This document shows, one piece after another, positions 37,426 to 46,485 of a DNA stretch of 64,000 bases (position 1 is its first letter; each line of letters opens with the position of its first letter). Both the position numbers and the translations under genes were made by a program. Under the pieces are notes generated by a model. That model worked only from the letters and a program-made list of their open reading frames with translations. It made no database searches and was not told the origin of the DNA. Origin of the DNA: Streptomyces sp. BHT-5-2 (lineage in GTDB: Bacteria > Actinomycetota > Actinomycetes > Streptomycetales > Streptomycetaceae); NCBI RefSeq assembly GCF_019774615.1, contig NZ_CP081496.1, positions 5,084,001 through 5,148,000 of the forward strand. Direction: 5' to 3'.

Positions 37426-39858
37426 ATGGCACAGGGTTCGGTCCAGGTGACGCACTCCGGAACGTCGCGTTGGCGGCGCCGCACCGGTGAGTACAGTTCG
37501 CTCGCCGCCGCCCTGGAGGCCGCCGGCGACGGTGACGTCCTGACCGTGCCGGCCGGGACGTACCGGGAGAACCTGGTGCTCCAGCGGGCGGTGACGCTGC
37601 GCGGACCGGAGGGGGCGCGCGGCTCGGTGCGGATCGCGCCGGCCGACGGGGTGGCGCTGACGATACGAGCCTCGGCCACCGTCCACGACCTGCACCTGGA
37701 GGCCACCGACTCGGCGTCGCCGGCACTGCTGGTGGAGGACGGCGCCCCCGAGCTGACCGACATCCGCGTGGTGACCCGGTCCGCGGCCGGCATCGAGGTG
37801 CGCGGCGGCGCGCGTCCGACGGTGCGGCGCTGCACGGTCGACAACGCCGGCGGCGTCGGCATCAGCGTCCTGGACGGCGCCGGCGGGGTGTTCGAGGAGT
37901 GCGAGGTGGTGGCGGCCGGCCAAGTCGGGGTGGCGGTGCGCGGCGGCGCCCACCCGCGGCTGACGAACTGCCGTATCCACCACGCCTCGGGCGCCGGCCT
38001 GTCGCTGACCGGCGAGGGCAGCACGGTCGAGGCGGTGGGCTGCGAGCTGTACGAGATCAAGGGCACCGGCGTCCAGGTGACGGGGCGGGCCGCCGGCCAG
38101 CTCACCGACTGCACGGTGCACCGCACCACGGCGGACGGCGTCACCCTGGACACCGACGCGGTGCTCACCCTCGCCGGCTGCGACATCCACGACGTCCCGG
38201 AGAACGCGGTGGACCTGCGGTCCCGTTCGGTGCTGACGCTGACCCGTTGCACGGTGCGGCACTTCGGGCGCAACGGCCTGTCGGTGTGGGACCCGGGCAC
38301 CCGGGTGGACGCCAACCAGTGCGAGATCCACGACAGTACGGGCGACTACCCGGCGGTGTGGGTCAGCGACGGCGCGACCGCGGTGCTGGACTCCACGCGG
38401 CTGCACGACGTGCCCGACGCGCTGTTCGTCCTGGACCGCGGCTCCCGGGCCGACGTCGTGGACTGCGACCTCACACAGGTCCGGAACACCGCGGTGTCGG
38501 TGAGCGACGGCGCCACCGTCCAGTTGGACGACTGCCGGATCCGGGAGACCTCGACCGGTGCCTGGTTCCGCGACCACGGCAGCGGCGGCACGCTCGCCAA
38601 CTGCACCATCGACGGGACGCAGACCGGGGTCATCGTCACCAAGGGCGCGGACCCCACCATCGAGGGCTGCACGGTCAGTTCGCCCACCGAGGCCGGGTTC
38701 TACGTCTCGGCGGAGGGCCGGGGAACCTTCCACGGCTGCCGGGTCACCGGCAGCTCCGGCTTCGGCTTCCATGTCATCGACGGCTGCCGGACGACGCTGA
38801 CCCGGTGCCGTACGGAACGGTGCGCGCGCGGCGGGTACGAGTTCGCCGACGCGTTCGGCGACGGCAGCGGCGGCGGGCCCACCGTCGAGGACTGCACCAG
38901 CGACGAGAGCCGGACCACGCAGGCGCCGCCGGTGACCGCCCCGACGGTGCAGCCGGCGACCGGGACGGCCGGGCTGCTGGGCAACGTCCCGGCGCCGCGC
39001 CGGGCGCCGGCCGCCGCCGACCCCGCCCCGGAGGCCCCGGCGCCCGGCCGCCCCTCCGAGGAGGTGCTGGGCGAACTGGACGCCCTGGTGGGGCTGGAGA
39101 GCGTCAAGCGGGAGGTGCGCACCCTGATCAACATGATCGAGGTGGGGCGCCGCCGGCAACAGGCCGGCCTCAAGGCCGCGTCGGTCCGGCGCCATCTGGT
39201 GTTCACCGGCTCCCCCGGCACCGGCAAGACCACGGTGGCCCGGCTGTACGGCGAGATCCTGCACTCCCTGGGGGTGTTGGAGCGCGGTCACCTGGTCGAG
39301 GTGTCGCGGGTGGACCTGGTGGGCGAGCACATCGGCTCGACGGCGATCCGCACCCAGGAGGCGTTCGACCGGGCGCGCGGCGGGGTGCTCTTCGTGGACG
39401 AGGCGTACGCGCTCTCCCCCGAGGACTCCGGGCGGGACTTCGGCAAGGAGGCCATCGACACCCTGGTGAAGCTGATGGAGGACCACCGGGACGCGGTGGT
39501 GGTGATCGTGGCCGGCTACACCGCGGAGATGGAGCGGTTCCTGGCGGTCAACCCCGGTATCTCCTCGCGTTTCTCACGGACCATCAGGTTCGGTGACTAC
39601 GCGCCGGAGGAGCTGCTGCGGATCGTCGAGCAGCAGGGCGAGGAGCACGAGTACCGCCTCGCCGAGGGGACCGGCGAGGCGCTGCTCAAGTACTTCACCG
39701 CGCTGCCCAAGGGGCCCTCGTTCGGCAACGGCCGCACCGCGCGGAAGACGTTCGAGGCGATGGTCGAGCGGCACGCGGGCCGGGTCGCCAGGATCACCGA
39801 CCCGAGCACCGACGACCTGACCCTGCTCTACGCCGAGGACCTGCCCGAACTCCCCTGA
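37426..39858 (+). CDS. Right-handed beta-helix / AAA+ ATPase fusion (CbbX/EccA-like)
   Basis: An 810-residue protein. Residues 1-490 are a parallel beta-helix built from repeated units ending in the pattern GCxV/DCxI (for example CTVDNAGGVGISVLDGAGG, CTIDGTQTGVIVTKGADP). A Pro/Ala linker (about 500-545) leads to an AAA+ module: LDALVGLESVKREVRTLIN, Walker A GSPGTGKTT (about residue 594), Walker B GGVLFVDEAYALSP, sensor region VVIVAGYTAEMERF and FSRTIRFGDY. The ATPase part resembles CbbX and type VII secretion EccA. The beta-helix probably binds a substrate or partner. The start is ATG 37426. Its last 31 bases overlap the convergent hydrolase gene. Confidence 0.88.
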   Translation: MAQGSVQVTHSGTSRWRRRTGEYSSLAAALEAAGDGDVLTVPAGTYRENLVLQRAVTLRGPEGARGSVRIAPADGVALTIRASATVHDLHLEATDSASPALLVEDGAPELTDIRVVTRSAAGIEVRGGARPTVRRCTVDNAGGVGISVLDGAGGVFEECEVVAAGQVGVAVRGGAHPRLTNCRIHHASGAGLSLTGEGSTVEAVGCELYEIKGTGVQVTGRAAGQLTDCTVHRTTADGVTLDTDAVLTLAGCDIHDVPENAVDLRSRSVLTLTRCTVRHFGRNGLSVWDPGTRVDANQCEIHDSTGDYPAVWVSDGATAVLDSTRLHDVPDALFVLDRGSRADVVDCDLTQVRNTAVSVSDGATVQLDDCRIRETSTGAWFRDHGSGGTLANCTIDGTQTGVIVTKGADPTIEGCTVSSPTEAGFYVSAEGRGTFHGCRVTGSSGFGFHVIDGCRTTLTRCRTERCARGGYEFADAFGDGSGGGPTVEDCTSDESRTTQAPPVTAPTVQPATGTAGLLGNVPAPRRAPAAADPAPEAPAPGRPSEEVLGELDALVGLESVKREVRTLINMIEVGRRRQQAGLKAASVRRHLVFTGSPGTGKTTVARLYGEILHSLGVLERGHLVEVSRVDLVGEHIGSTAIRTQEAFDRARGGVLFVDEAYALSPEDSGRDFGKEAIDTLVKLMEDHRDAVVVIVAGYTAEMERFLAVNPGISSRFSRTIRFGDYAPEELLRIVEQQGEEHEYRLAEGTGEALLKYFTALPKGPSFGNGRTARKTFEAMVERHAGRVARITDPSTDDLTLLYAEDLPELP

Positions 39859-42233
39859 TTCTCCGCGCCGTCGGCCCGCTGGGCCGGTATCCCCGCGGCC
39901 AGCCGGGCGAGCAGTTGGGCACGCACCCGGTCGAAGACGGGGTCGGCCTGGTAGTCGCCGTGACCCAGGATCTGGGCGGGCAGCGGGTTCTGGAGGGTGC
40001 GGCCGAAGGCCAGCGGGTCGCGCAGCGGCCCCTCGTCGATCGCCCGGCCGTCCTCGCAGGTGAGCCGGATCGGGCCGCCGATGGGGTCGGTGAAGCGCCA
40101 GAGGTTGCGCCAGTCGTCCATCTCGCGGTGCAGGCCGGTGAGGGCCGGCGGGCCGAAGTAGGCGGGGAACCAGCGGCCGTAGAGGCGTTCCAGGGGACTG
40201 CCGTAGGTGAGCAGGGCGACCCGGCTGCGGGTGACCAGGTCCAACTGCCAGACGGCGGCCGCCGCCAGCACGCTGCCCTGGGAGTGGCCGGAGATCACCA
40301 GCCGGCCGTCGTAGCGCTCGGTCCAGGTGGCCATCCGCCACGTCAGGTCGGGGACGGCGCGCTCGGCATAACAGGGCGGCGCGAAGGGGTGTGCGGCGCG
40401 CGGCCAGAAGGTGCCGACGTCCCAGAGGATGCCGATGGTGCGCCGGGCGGAGTGGTCGCGGTAGGCGCGCCGGCCCATGGTGAGCAGCAGGAGCACCCCG
40501 GCGCCCATCAGCCAGGAACCGAGGGACTCGGCGGCCGTGGCGGCGGCGTGCACGAACGGCGGCGCGCCCTCGGTGGCGCGGCCGGGGGCCCGGTCGGTGA
40601 GCCAGGCACCGGCCACCGCGCCGGCGCCCAGGGACAAGGTGACGGCGGCGATCGCGGCCACCAGGACCGGCGCCGCGTCGGTGAGTCCGGCGCGGGCGAT
40701 GGTGCCGGCGATGCGCTCGGTGCGCAGCGCGTCGGGCCGCTCGCGCGGGTCGTAGAGGCCGGGGACGTCCTCGACGACCCGCTTGCGGACCATCAGGACC
40801 CGGATGCCGGCCAGGACGGCGACGGCCGCGACCACGACGAGCAGCGCGGGCAGTACCGACGCCTGCCAGGACAGCAGCACCGGCGGCCCGGGGATCGGCG
40901 CGTGGTCCTGGCCGGGGGTGGCGGGGCCGTCGATCCAGTCGGCGAACCGCTGGGCCACGCCCCCCGTCAGCACCCCGGCGACCGCGCAGGACAGCAGCGC
41001 GACGGCGGGCCCGCCCATGCCGCGCAGCGCGGTGCGGGCCTCGCCCCGGGCGGCGCGCTGGAGGAACCAGGCGGTCACCACCAGGGCCAGCACCAACCCG
41101 CCCTGGAGGACGGCGATCCCGCCGAACGCCGCGACGCCGGGCAGCGGGCCGCTGCTGTGCGCCGCCGGCCGCGACCAGGCGGCGTAGCCGGCCGTGAGGA
41201 CGAGGGCGGCCAGCGCGAGGTAGGGCAGCGCGCGGACCGCGAGGCGGTCGGACTCCTCGTCGCGGACCGCCTCGCTGCGGGCGGTGCGCCAGACGACGAG
41301 CAGGGTGCCGGCGGCGAGCAGCACGACCAGGCCGGTGAGAGTCCGGCCGACGGCGGTCAGGGCGGCGGCGCCGGCCCGGTCGTCGGCCCGCAGGGAGGCG
41401 ACGAGCAGGGCGGCGGCGATGGTCAGCACCCCGGCCGTGCTGTGCGCGGCGCGCAGCCGGGCGACGAGCCGGCGGCCGTACCAGAAGCCGTCCAGGCCGA
41501 GCGCGGTGCGCTCGTGGGCGGGGGTGTCGCGGGAGGTGCCGGGGCGGCGCGGTGGCGGGGAGGCGGACTCGTAGGCGCTCCAGGTGCGGTGCGAGAGCCA
41601 CCACAGGAAGCCGACGACCGCCAGCGGCAGTGCGGAGGCGAGGACCAGGCGGCGGCCCGGGGCGCTCCACCAGCCGCCGCCGGCGGGGTCGAGGAAGCCC
41701 AGCCAGGACTTGCCGGTGGCGCAGACCGGGGTGCCGGCGCACTGCCAGGCGCTCAGGTCGAGGGCGACCTCGCAGGCCGCGGCGGCCAGCAGGACGGTGA
41801 GGGTCAGCGCGAGCAGCCGTACGAGGAGGTCGTAGATGCGCTGGCCCCGGTGGTCGGGCGGGGCGGCCGGGCGCATCCAGTGGGCGAGGTTGGCGACCAT
41901 GAACGGCAGCAGGATCAGCCAGAGCGCGCGGGCGCCGTTGCCGGAGGTGAGGTTGGACCAGCAGTACGCCTCGCGCACCGGCCGGGTGCGGTGGGCGCCG
42001 GGGCGCCGCTCGGCGTCGGCGTCCTCGGTGCGGCGGTAGCAGGCGGCGGTGTCGTCGCCGGTGATCAGCTGGACGCGTGGATCGCCGAGCATCTCCTGCG
42101 GGGTGGTGCCGCCGACGCCGTGGACGAGGAGCTCCAGGGCGAGCTGCGGTTGCGGTGCCGTGACGGGTGACGGGTCGACCGCCGGGCTCGGTTCCGGCGT
42201 GCGGGCGGACGGTGGTGTGGCCGCGGTCTCCAC
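39828..42233 (-). CDS. Large membrane protein with alpha/beta hydrolase domain
   Basis: An 801-residue protein. The N-terminus has LALELLVHGVGGTTPQEML, an HGxGG oxyanion-type motif. About ten membrane helices follow (residues 115-620), and the C-terminal domain has the nucleophile elbow VISGHSQGSVLAAAAVW near 670 and LLTYGSPLERLYGRWFPAYF. So it looks like a membrane-embedded lipase/esterase whose catalytic fold is split around the transmembrane block. The start is GTG 42233 with GGGGGAAA upstream. It converges on and overlaps the beta-helix/AAA+ gene by 31 bp. Substrate unknown. Confidence 0.8.
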   Translation of the reverse strand: METAATPPSARTPEPSPAVDPSPVTAPQPQLALELLVHGVGGTTPQEMLGDPRVQLITGDDTAACYRRTEDADAERRPGAHRTRPVREAYCWSNLTSGNGARALWLILLPFMVANLAHWMRPAAPPDHRGQRIYDLLVRLLALTLTVLLAAAACEVALDLSAWQCAGTPVCATGKSWLGFLDPAGGGWWSAPGRRLVLASALPLAVVGFLWWLSHRTWSAYESASPPPRRPGTSRDTPAHERTALGLDGFWYGRRLVARLRAAHSTAGVLTIAAALLVASLRADDRAGAAALTAVGRTLTGLVVLLAAGTLLVVWRTARSEAVRDEESDRLAVRALPYLALAALVLTAGYAAWSRPAAHSSGPLPGVAAFGGIAVLQGGLVLALVVTAWFLQRAARGEARTALRGMGGPAVALLSCAVAGVLTGGVAQRFADWIDGPATPGQDHAPIPGPPVLLSWQASVLPALLVVVAAVAVLAGIRVLMVRKRVVEDVPGLYDPRERPDALRTERIAGTIARAGLTDAAPVLVAAIAAVTLSLGAGAVAGAWLTDRAPGRATEGAPPFVHAAATAAESLGSWLMGAGVLLLLTMGRRAYRDHSARRTIGILWDVGTFWPRAAHPFAPPCYAERAVPDLTWRMATWTERYDGRLVISGHSQGSVLAAAAVWQLDLVTRSRVALLTYGSPLERLYGRWFPAYFGPPALTGLHREMDDWRNLWRFTDPIGGPIRLTCEDGRAIDEGPLRDPLAFGRTLQNPLPAQILGHGDYQADPVFDRVRAQLLARLAAGIPAQRADGAENQGSSGRSSA

Positions 42234-42564
42234 TGGCTTTCCCCCGATGTCAGTGTGGTGCGGTGCGAAGTGGACGGAGTGGTGAGGTGCGCGGTGCGGC
42301 TGGCATGGCGTGGTGCGGGAGGCGGGTGGTCGGTCGTGTGGTGCTGCGCCCCCTCTCGGATTGTCCCCGTCTTCTGGGAGCGTTCGCATCCGGCTTGCGG
42401 TTCCCGGGGCGCCGGTTGCGGTTCCCGGGCCGCGGCGTGCCCGGAGCGGGGGCGCTGTCGGACCCGCGTGCGAGGATGAAGGTCGGCAGCAGCACAGAGC
42501 GCAGGCGGCGGACAGCCGGCGGAAGGACCCGGGGCGGTGAGCCGGGTGGAAGGGACGGGCCGCG
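42234..42564. promoter_or_regulatory. Divergent region with 21-bp-spaced direct repeats before DeoR gene
   Basis: A 331-bp spacer. TTGCGGTTCCCGGG occurs exactly at 42395-42408 and again at 42416-42429, the starts 21 bp apart, two helical turns. This is a typical layout for a dimer or tetramer regulator binding one DNA face, and the DeoR protein just downstream is the natural candidate. No coding signal in the rest. Confidence 0.55.
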
Positions 42565-43413
42565 GTGGGCGACAACCACAACCTCCTCGCGGAGCAGCGG
42601 CGGGCCCTGATCCTCGACGAGGTCAGGCGGCGGGGCGGGGTGCGGGTCAATGAACTGACCCGCCGGCTGAGCGTCTCGGATATGACGATCCGTCGCGATC
42701 TGGACGCGCTGGCCCGCCAGGGCATGATCGAGAAGGTGCACGGCGGCGCCCTGCCGGTGAGCGATCCCAGTACGCACGAGCCGGGTTTTGAAGTGAAGTC
42801 GGGGCTGGAGCCGGGCGCCAAGGCGGAGATCGCCAAGGCGGCGGCCGAGCTGGCGGTGCCGGGCAGTGCGATCGCGCTGGCCGGCGGCACCACGGCGTAT
42901 GCGCTGGCCCAGCGGCTGCTGGAGGTGCCGGAGCTGACGGTGGTGACGAATTCGGTGCGGGTGGCCGATGTGTTCTACACCGCCCAGCGGGCCGCGGCCA
43001 GCGCCGGCGAGGGCCGCCCGCCCGCGGAGGCGGCGACGGTGGTGCTGACCGGCGGGATGCGCACGCCGTCGGACACCCTCGTCGGCCCGGTGGCGGACGC
43101 CGCGATCCGCTCGCTCCACTTCGATCTGCTCTTCCTCGGGGTGCACGGCATATCGGTGGAGGCGGGGCTGTCCACGCCGAACCTCGCCGAGGCGGAGACC
43201 AACCGCCATTTCGTGCGGTCCGCGCGGCGGGTGGTGGTGGTCGCCGACCACACCAAGTGGGGCACGGTCGGCCTGAGTTCGTTCGCCGCGCTGGACGAGG
43301 TGGATGTGCTGGTGACGGATGCCGGGCTGTCCGCCGAGGCGCGGGCGGAGTTCGCGGACCGGCCGACGGAGCTGGTGGTGGCGGGCGAACCGGCGACCGA
43401 CACAGACTGCTGA
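42565..43413 (+). CDS. DeoR-family transcriptional regulator
   Basis: A 282-residue regulator. The N-terminal HTH reads RALILDEVRRRGGVRVNELT then VSDMTIRRDLDALARQG, and KVHGGALP follows, all classic DeoR text. The C-terminal sugar-phosphate sensor has IALAGGTTAYALAQRL, LTVVTNSVRVADVF and FLGVHGISVEAGLSTPN. It probably represses genes of sugar-phosphate metabolism until a phosphorylated sugar binds. The start is GTG 42565. The 21-bp-spaced repeats upstream suggest autoregulation. No sugar operon lies adjacent, so its main target is elsewhere. Confidence 0.92.
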   Translation: MGDNHNLLAEQRRALILDEVRRRGGVRVNELTRRLSVSDMTIRRDLDALARQGMIEKVHGGALPVSDPSTHEPGFEVKSGLEPGAKAEIAKAAAELAVPGSAIALAGGTTAYALAQRLLEVPELTVVTNSVRVADVFYTAQRAAASAGEGRPPAEAATVVLTGGMRTPSDTLVGPVADAAIRSLHFDLLFLGVHGISVEAGLSTPNLAEAETNRHFVRSARRVVVVADHTKWGTVGLSSFAALDEVDVLVTDAGLSAEARAEFADRPTELVVAGEPATDTDC

Positions 43414-43481
43414 CGTCACGTCAGCCAAGGTGTCCGGCCCGCCGGTGGCGGACGCCACCGGACGCCGGCCCGACCGCGCCT

Positions 43482-44651
43482 TCAGTCGCCCCAGGACCCG
43501 GTGGCGAGGAAGTGCTCGATGGTCCGGGCGTAGGGGGCGATGTCGAGCCCCTGCTCGGCCAGCCAGTCGTCCGAGTAGTACTTGTCGAGGTAGCGGTCGC
43601 CCGGGTCGCACAGCAGCGTCACCACGGATCCGGTGCGGCCCTCCGCGACCATCTCCGCGACGATCCGCAACGCGCTCCACAGCCCGGTGCCCGTCGAACC
43701 GCCCGCCTTGCGGCCGATGGCCCGCTCCAGCGCGCGGACGGCCGCGACACTGGCCGCGTCCGGCACCTTCATCATCCGGTCGATCGCACCCGGCACGAAG
43801 CTCGGCTCCATGCGCGGCCGGCCGATGCCCTCGATACGGGAGGCGGTGGCGCAGTCGGTCGAGGCGTCGCCGGTGAGCCAGCCGTCGAAGAAGCAGGAGT
43901 TCTCCGGGTCGGGGACGCAGATCAGGGTGTCGTACTGCATGTAGTGGACGTAGCGGGCGATGGTCGCGGAGGTGCCGCCGGTGCCGGCGGTGGCGACGAT
44001 CCAGGCCGGCTCGGGGTAGCGCTCCAGCCGCAGCTGCTGGTAGATCGACTCGGCGATGTTGTTGTTGCCGCGCCAGTCGGTGGCCCGCTCGGCATAGGTG
44101 AACTGGTCCATGTAGTGCCCGCCGGACTCGGCGGCGAGCCGGGCGGACACCTCGTAGACGGTCCGCGGGTCCTGGACCAGGTGGCAGGTGCCGCCGTGGA
44201 ACTCGATGAGCCGGGTCTTCTCCCGGCTGGTGGTCGCCGGCATCACCGCGATGAACGGCACCCCGATCAGCGAGGCGAAGTACGCCTCGGAGACCGCCGT
44301 TGAGCCGCTGGACGCCTCGATCACCGGCTTGCCCGGGCGGATCCAGCCGTTGCACAGCCCGTAGAGGAACAGCGAGCGGGCCAGCCGGTGCTTGAGGCTG
44401 CCGGTGGGGTGCGTCGACTCGTCCTTGAGGTAGAGGTCGATGCCCCACTCCTCGGGCAGCGGGAAGCGCAGCAGGTGGGTGTCGGCGGTGCGGTTGGCGT
44501 CCGCCTGGACCTTGCGGACGGCTTCTTTGAGCCACGCCCGGTAGTCCGGATCCGAGCGGTCGACGTCGACGGTCGGCGCGGCGGACGGGGTCGTCGCGCC
44601 GGCCGCGCGCGGGTCGCCGGGCCGGCTCTGGGGCGGTTGTGCGGTGCTCAC
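43482..44651 (-). CDS. Cds1-like PLP-dependent cysteine desulfhydrase / cysteine synthase family
   Basis: A 389-residue fold-type II PLP enzyme. The PLP lysine lies in KDESTHPTGSLKHRLARSLF, the cofactor phosphate loop in VIEASSGSTAVSEAYFA and WIVATAGTGGTSATIARYV. The extended N-terminus DYRAWLKEAVRKVQADANRT and FPLPEEWGIDLYLKDEST match mycobacterial Cds1 (Rv3684), which releases sulfide and pyruvate from cysteine. The start is GTG 44651, with GAGGAG upstream. A cysteine or cystathionine synthase activity cannot be excluded. A TATAGT -10-like sequence lies at 44708-44713 on the minus strand. Confidence 0.82.
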   Translation of the reverse strand: MSTAQPPQSRPGDPRAAGATTPSAAPTVDVDRSDPDYRAWLKEAVRKVQADANRTADTHLLRFPLPEEWGIDLYLKDESTHPTGSLKHRLARSLFLYGLCNGWIRPGKPVIEASSGSTAVSEAYFASLIGVPFIAVMPATTSREKTRLIEFHGGTCHLVQDPRTVYEVSARLAAESGGHYMDQFTYAERATDWRGNNNIAESIYQQLRLERYPEPAWIVATAGTGGTSATIARYVHYMQYDTLICVPDPENSCFFDGWLTGDASTDCATASRIEGIGRPRMEPSFVPGAIDRMMKVPDAASVAAVRALERAIGRKAGGSTGTGLWSALRIVAEMVAEGRTGSVVTLLCDPGDRYLDKYYSDDWLAEQGLDIAPYARTIEHFLATGSWGD

Positions 44652-44896
44652 CGGCGCGCTCCTCAAGGGGGTGTACGGGCCCGTCGGAAGGCCGGGCCGG
44701 TTTCGACTATAACCACCCGGCGCACGCTTCTCACCTGCATAAACATCCCTTTGAGAGGCCCCAAGAAGACCCTGGGGAAAGGGGGTTGTGCGCCTTGGCG
44801 CCCCCTGTGGCACTGGTGCACCGGCCGCGGTGGCGGCAAACTTCCCTACGGGGGGCGGTGGACGGCACCCGCCCACGGCATCGGGGAGTGGTGAGA

Positions 44897-45184
44897 ATGG
44901 CGGAGCCGGAGTACAACGCGACCGGCGTACGGATCGAGCGCTCGTTGCGGTCGCTGACCAGAGCAGGCCAGGTCCGCATCAGCGGCGGCCGGCTGGCCCT
45001 GCTGACCAGCTACGGCAGGGAGATCGACAGCGCACCACTCGGTGCGGTGGAGGCCCACAAGCCGCTGTTCGCGGCCCGCGACCGGGCACTGGCCATCCTC
45101 AACGGCAACCGCTACTCCCTGACCCTGGGCGCCCGGGACCGATTCCTGCACGCCGTGGAGGCGGCCCGTCGGCCACGCGCGTGA
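44897..45184 (+). CDS. Conserved hypothetical small protein
   Basis: A 95-residue basic soluble protein, RIERSLRSLTRAGQVRISGG to LAILNGNRYSLTLGARDRF. It appears to form a small alpha/beta fold, without signal peptide, membrane helix or recognised domain. The start is ATG 44897 with GGGGAG about nine bases upstream. Codon use is normal for the region, so it is likely real. Function unknown. Confidence 0.7.
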   Translation: MAEPEYNATGVRIERSLRSLTRAGQVRISGGRLALLTSYGREIDSAPLGAVEAHKPLFAARDRALAILNGNRYSLTLGARDRFLHAVEAARRPRA

Positions 45185-45364
45185 ACGCCGGCTTCGGCGC
45201 GGCGGTGCGGTTGCGGTGGCGCATCGCCTGCCCGACTCTGGACACGTATCACTGAGGGTTCACCAGCGGTGACACTGTGACGCAGCCGGCATCGGCATCG
45301 CTGGTTCCGATCTTCGCCCCTCCCCGGTACGAGGGGCGCCCGGCCTCATCAGGGAGTCGCGGTC

Positions 45365-45865
45365 GTGATCAGGCAGCCCAGCAGACACTGCACGGTGGAG
45401 CTCCAGGCCGACCCGGCCCGCATCGGCCACGCGCGCAGAATCGTCTCCGCGCAACTGCGCCTCTGGCACCTCGACGCCCTGGTCGATCCGGCCGCCCTGG
45501 GGGTGACCGAACTCCTCGCCAACGTCCACCGGCACGCCCGCCCCAGCAAGCAGTGCACGATCGAACTGTACGTACTGCTCGACCAGTTGACGGTTTCGGT
45601 GCACGACCTCGACCCCCGGCTGCCACGCCTCCGGGACGCCGACGGCTGGGAGACCTCCGGCCGCGGCCTGGCCCTGATCGCGGCGCTCAGCGAGAGCTGG
45701 GGAGTGCGCCCGCACGACCCGGGCAAGGTCGTCTGGTTCACCCTCCCCGCTCTGACCGCCGCCCCCGAGGAGGCCGGCGCGCCGCACACCCGCTGGGACA
45801 CCGCGCCGCTGGAGGACGCGGCCGCCGACCCGCGACCCCGACCCCGGAGCGCGCGGGTCGGCTGA
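45365..45865 (+). CDS. RsbW-type ATP-binding regulatory protein
   Basis: A 166-residue GHKL ATPase relative. The N-box region GVTELLANVHRHA has the expected E-x-x-x-N, the G1 box is reduced (VHDLDPRLPR) and SGRGLALIAALSESWGV is the G2-like segment. Many streptomycete proteins of this kind are anti-sigma factors or phosphatase regulators. The start is GTG 45365, with GGGAG eight bases upstream. The tail (130-166) is low-complexity. The weak G1 motif may reduce ATP hydrolysis. Confidence 0.82.
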   Translation: MIRQPSRHCTVELQADPARIGHARRIVSAQLRLWHLDALVDPAALGVTELLANVHRHARPSKQCTIELYVLLDQLTVSVHDLDPRLPRLRDADGWETSGRGLALIAALSESWGVRPHDPGKVVWFTLPALTAAPEEAGAPHTRWDTAPLEDAAADPRPRPRSARVG

Positions 45866-45880
45866 CCGCGGGCCGGGGCG

Positions 45881-46198
45881 TTACGCGGCGCTCCCCTTAC
45901 GGCCCCCGCCGAAGTGCTCCTCCAGGACGGACAACCGCCGCCAGTACTCCTCCTCGTCGATCTCGCCCGCGGCGAACCGGCGACCGAGGACGGCGATCGG
46001 GGTCGGGGCGTCACCCCCACCCGCGGTCCGGGGACCGGACCACGGCCCGGGGAAGGCCCGCCCGGGGCCACCACGCCGCCACCCGGCACGGCGCAGCAGC
46101 GTCACCACACCCAGGACGACGGCCGCCCAGACGAGCGGGACGAACAGGATCCACGGCCCCGGGCCGCCGCCGGACCAGTGCGCTGCCAGTGCGTTCAT
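45881..46198 (-). CDS. SHOCT-domain small membrane protein
   Basis: A 105-residue protein with one N-terminal membrane helix (PWILFVPLVWAAVVLGVVTLL), a Gly/Pro-rich linker and a SHOCT motif (IAVLGRRFAAGEIDEEEYWR) near the C-terminus. SHOCT modules are short oligomerisation motifs. The start is ATG 46198 with GAGGAG nine bases upstream. It diverges from the TetR gene at 46486. Function unknown. Confidence 0.85.
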   Translation of the reverse strand: MNALAAHWSGGGPGPWILFVPLVWAAVVLGVVTLLRRAGWRRGGPGRAFPGPWSGPRTAGGGDAPTPIAVLGRRFAAGEIDEEEYWRRLSVLEEHFGGGRKGSAA

Positions 46199-46456
46199 GA
46201 AAGTCAACTCCTCGACGGAACGAACCGGCCCGAGTCGCCGGATCTCTCCCTTCGAGCGTCGCGCCCGAACGAGGCCACGTCGTCGTACGGGCGGCGGCGG
46301 TGGGGATACGACGGTGGGGGTATGAGCGGGGCGCACGGGCGGGGGCGGGGAGTAGGCCGGGGCCGGGGGGCGCTCCGAGGGCCGCCTCTCCCCTCCCCCT
46401 CTCGACCTCCCCCGCCCTCGATCCCTCACTCCCCCGACCCCTCGCTTTCTTGATCT

Positions 46457-46478
46457 CTGTAACTACCAGTATGTACAG
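46457..46478. promoter_or_regulatory. TetR-type operator overlapping a promoter
   Basis: A 22-bp imperfect palindrome, CTGTA at the left edge and TACAG at the right, with TAC and GTA inside (16 of 22 positions symmetric). It overlaps a candidate -35 TTGATC (46450-46455) and -10 TACAGT (46474-46479), 18 bp apart. Transcription would begin close to ATG 46486, so the TetR mRNA may be leaderless. The region just upstream (46270-46447) switches from G-runs to C-runs and has no gene. Confidence 0.6.
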
Positions 46479-46485
46479 TCAAGGT

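Noticed and set aside
42234..42893. N-terminal extension of the membrane hydrolase
   Set aside because: Upstream codons run through the DeoR promoter region and antisense DeoR sequence. GTG 42233 has a good ribosome site.
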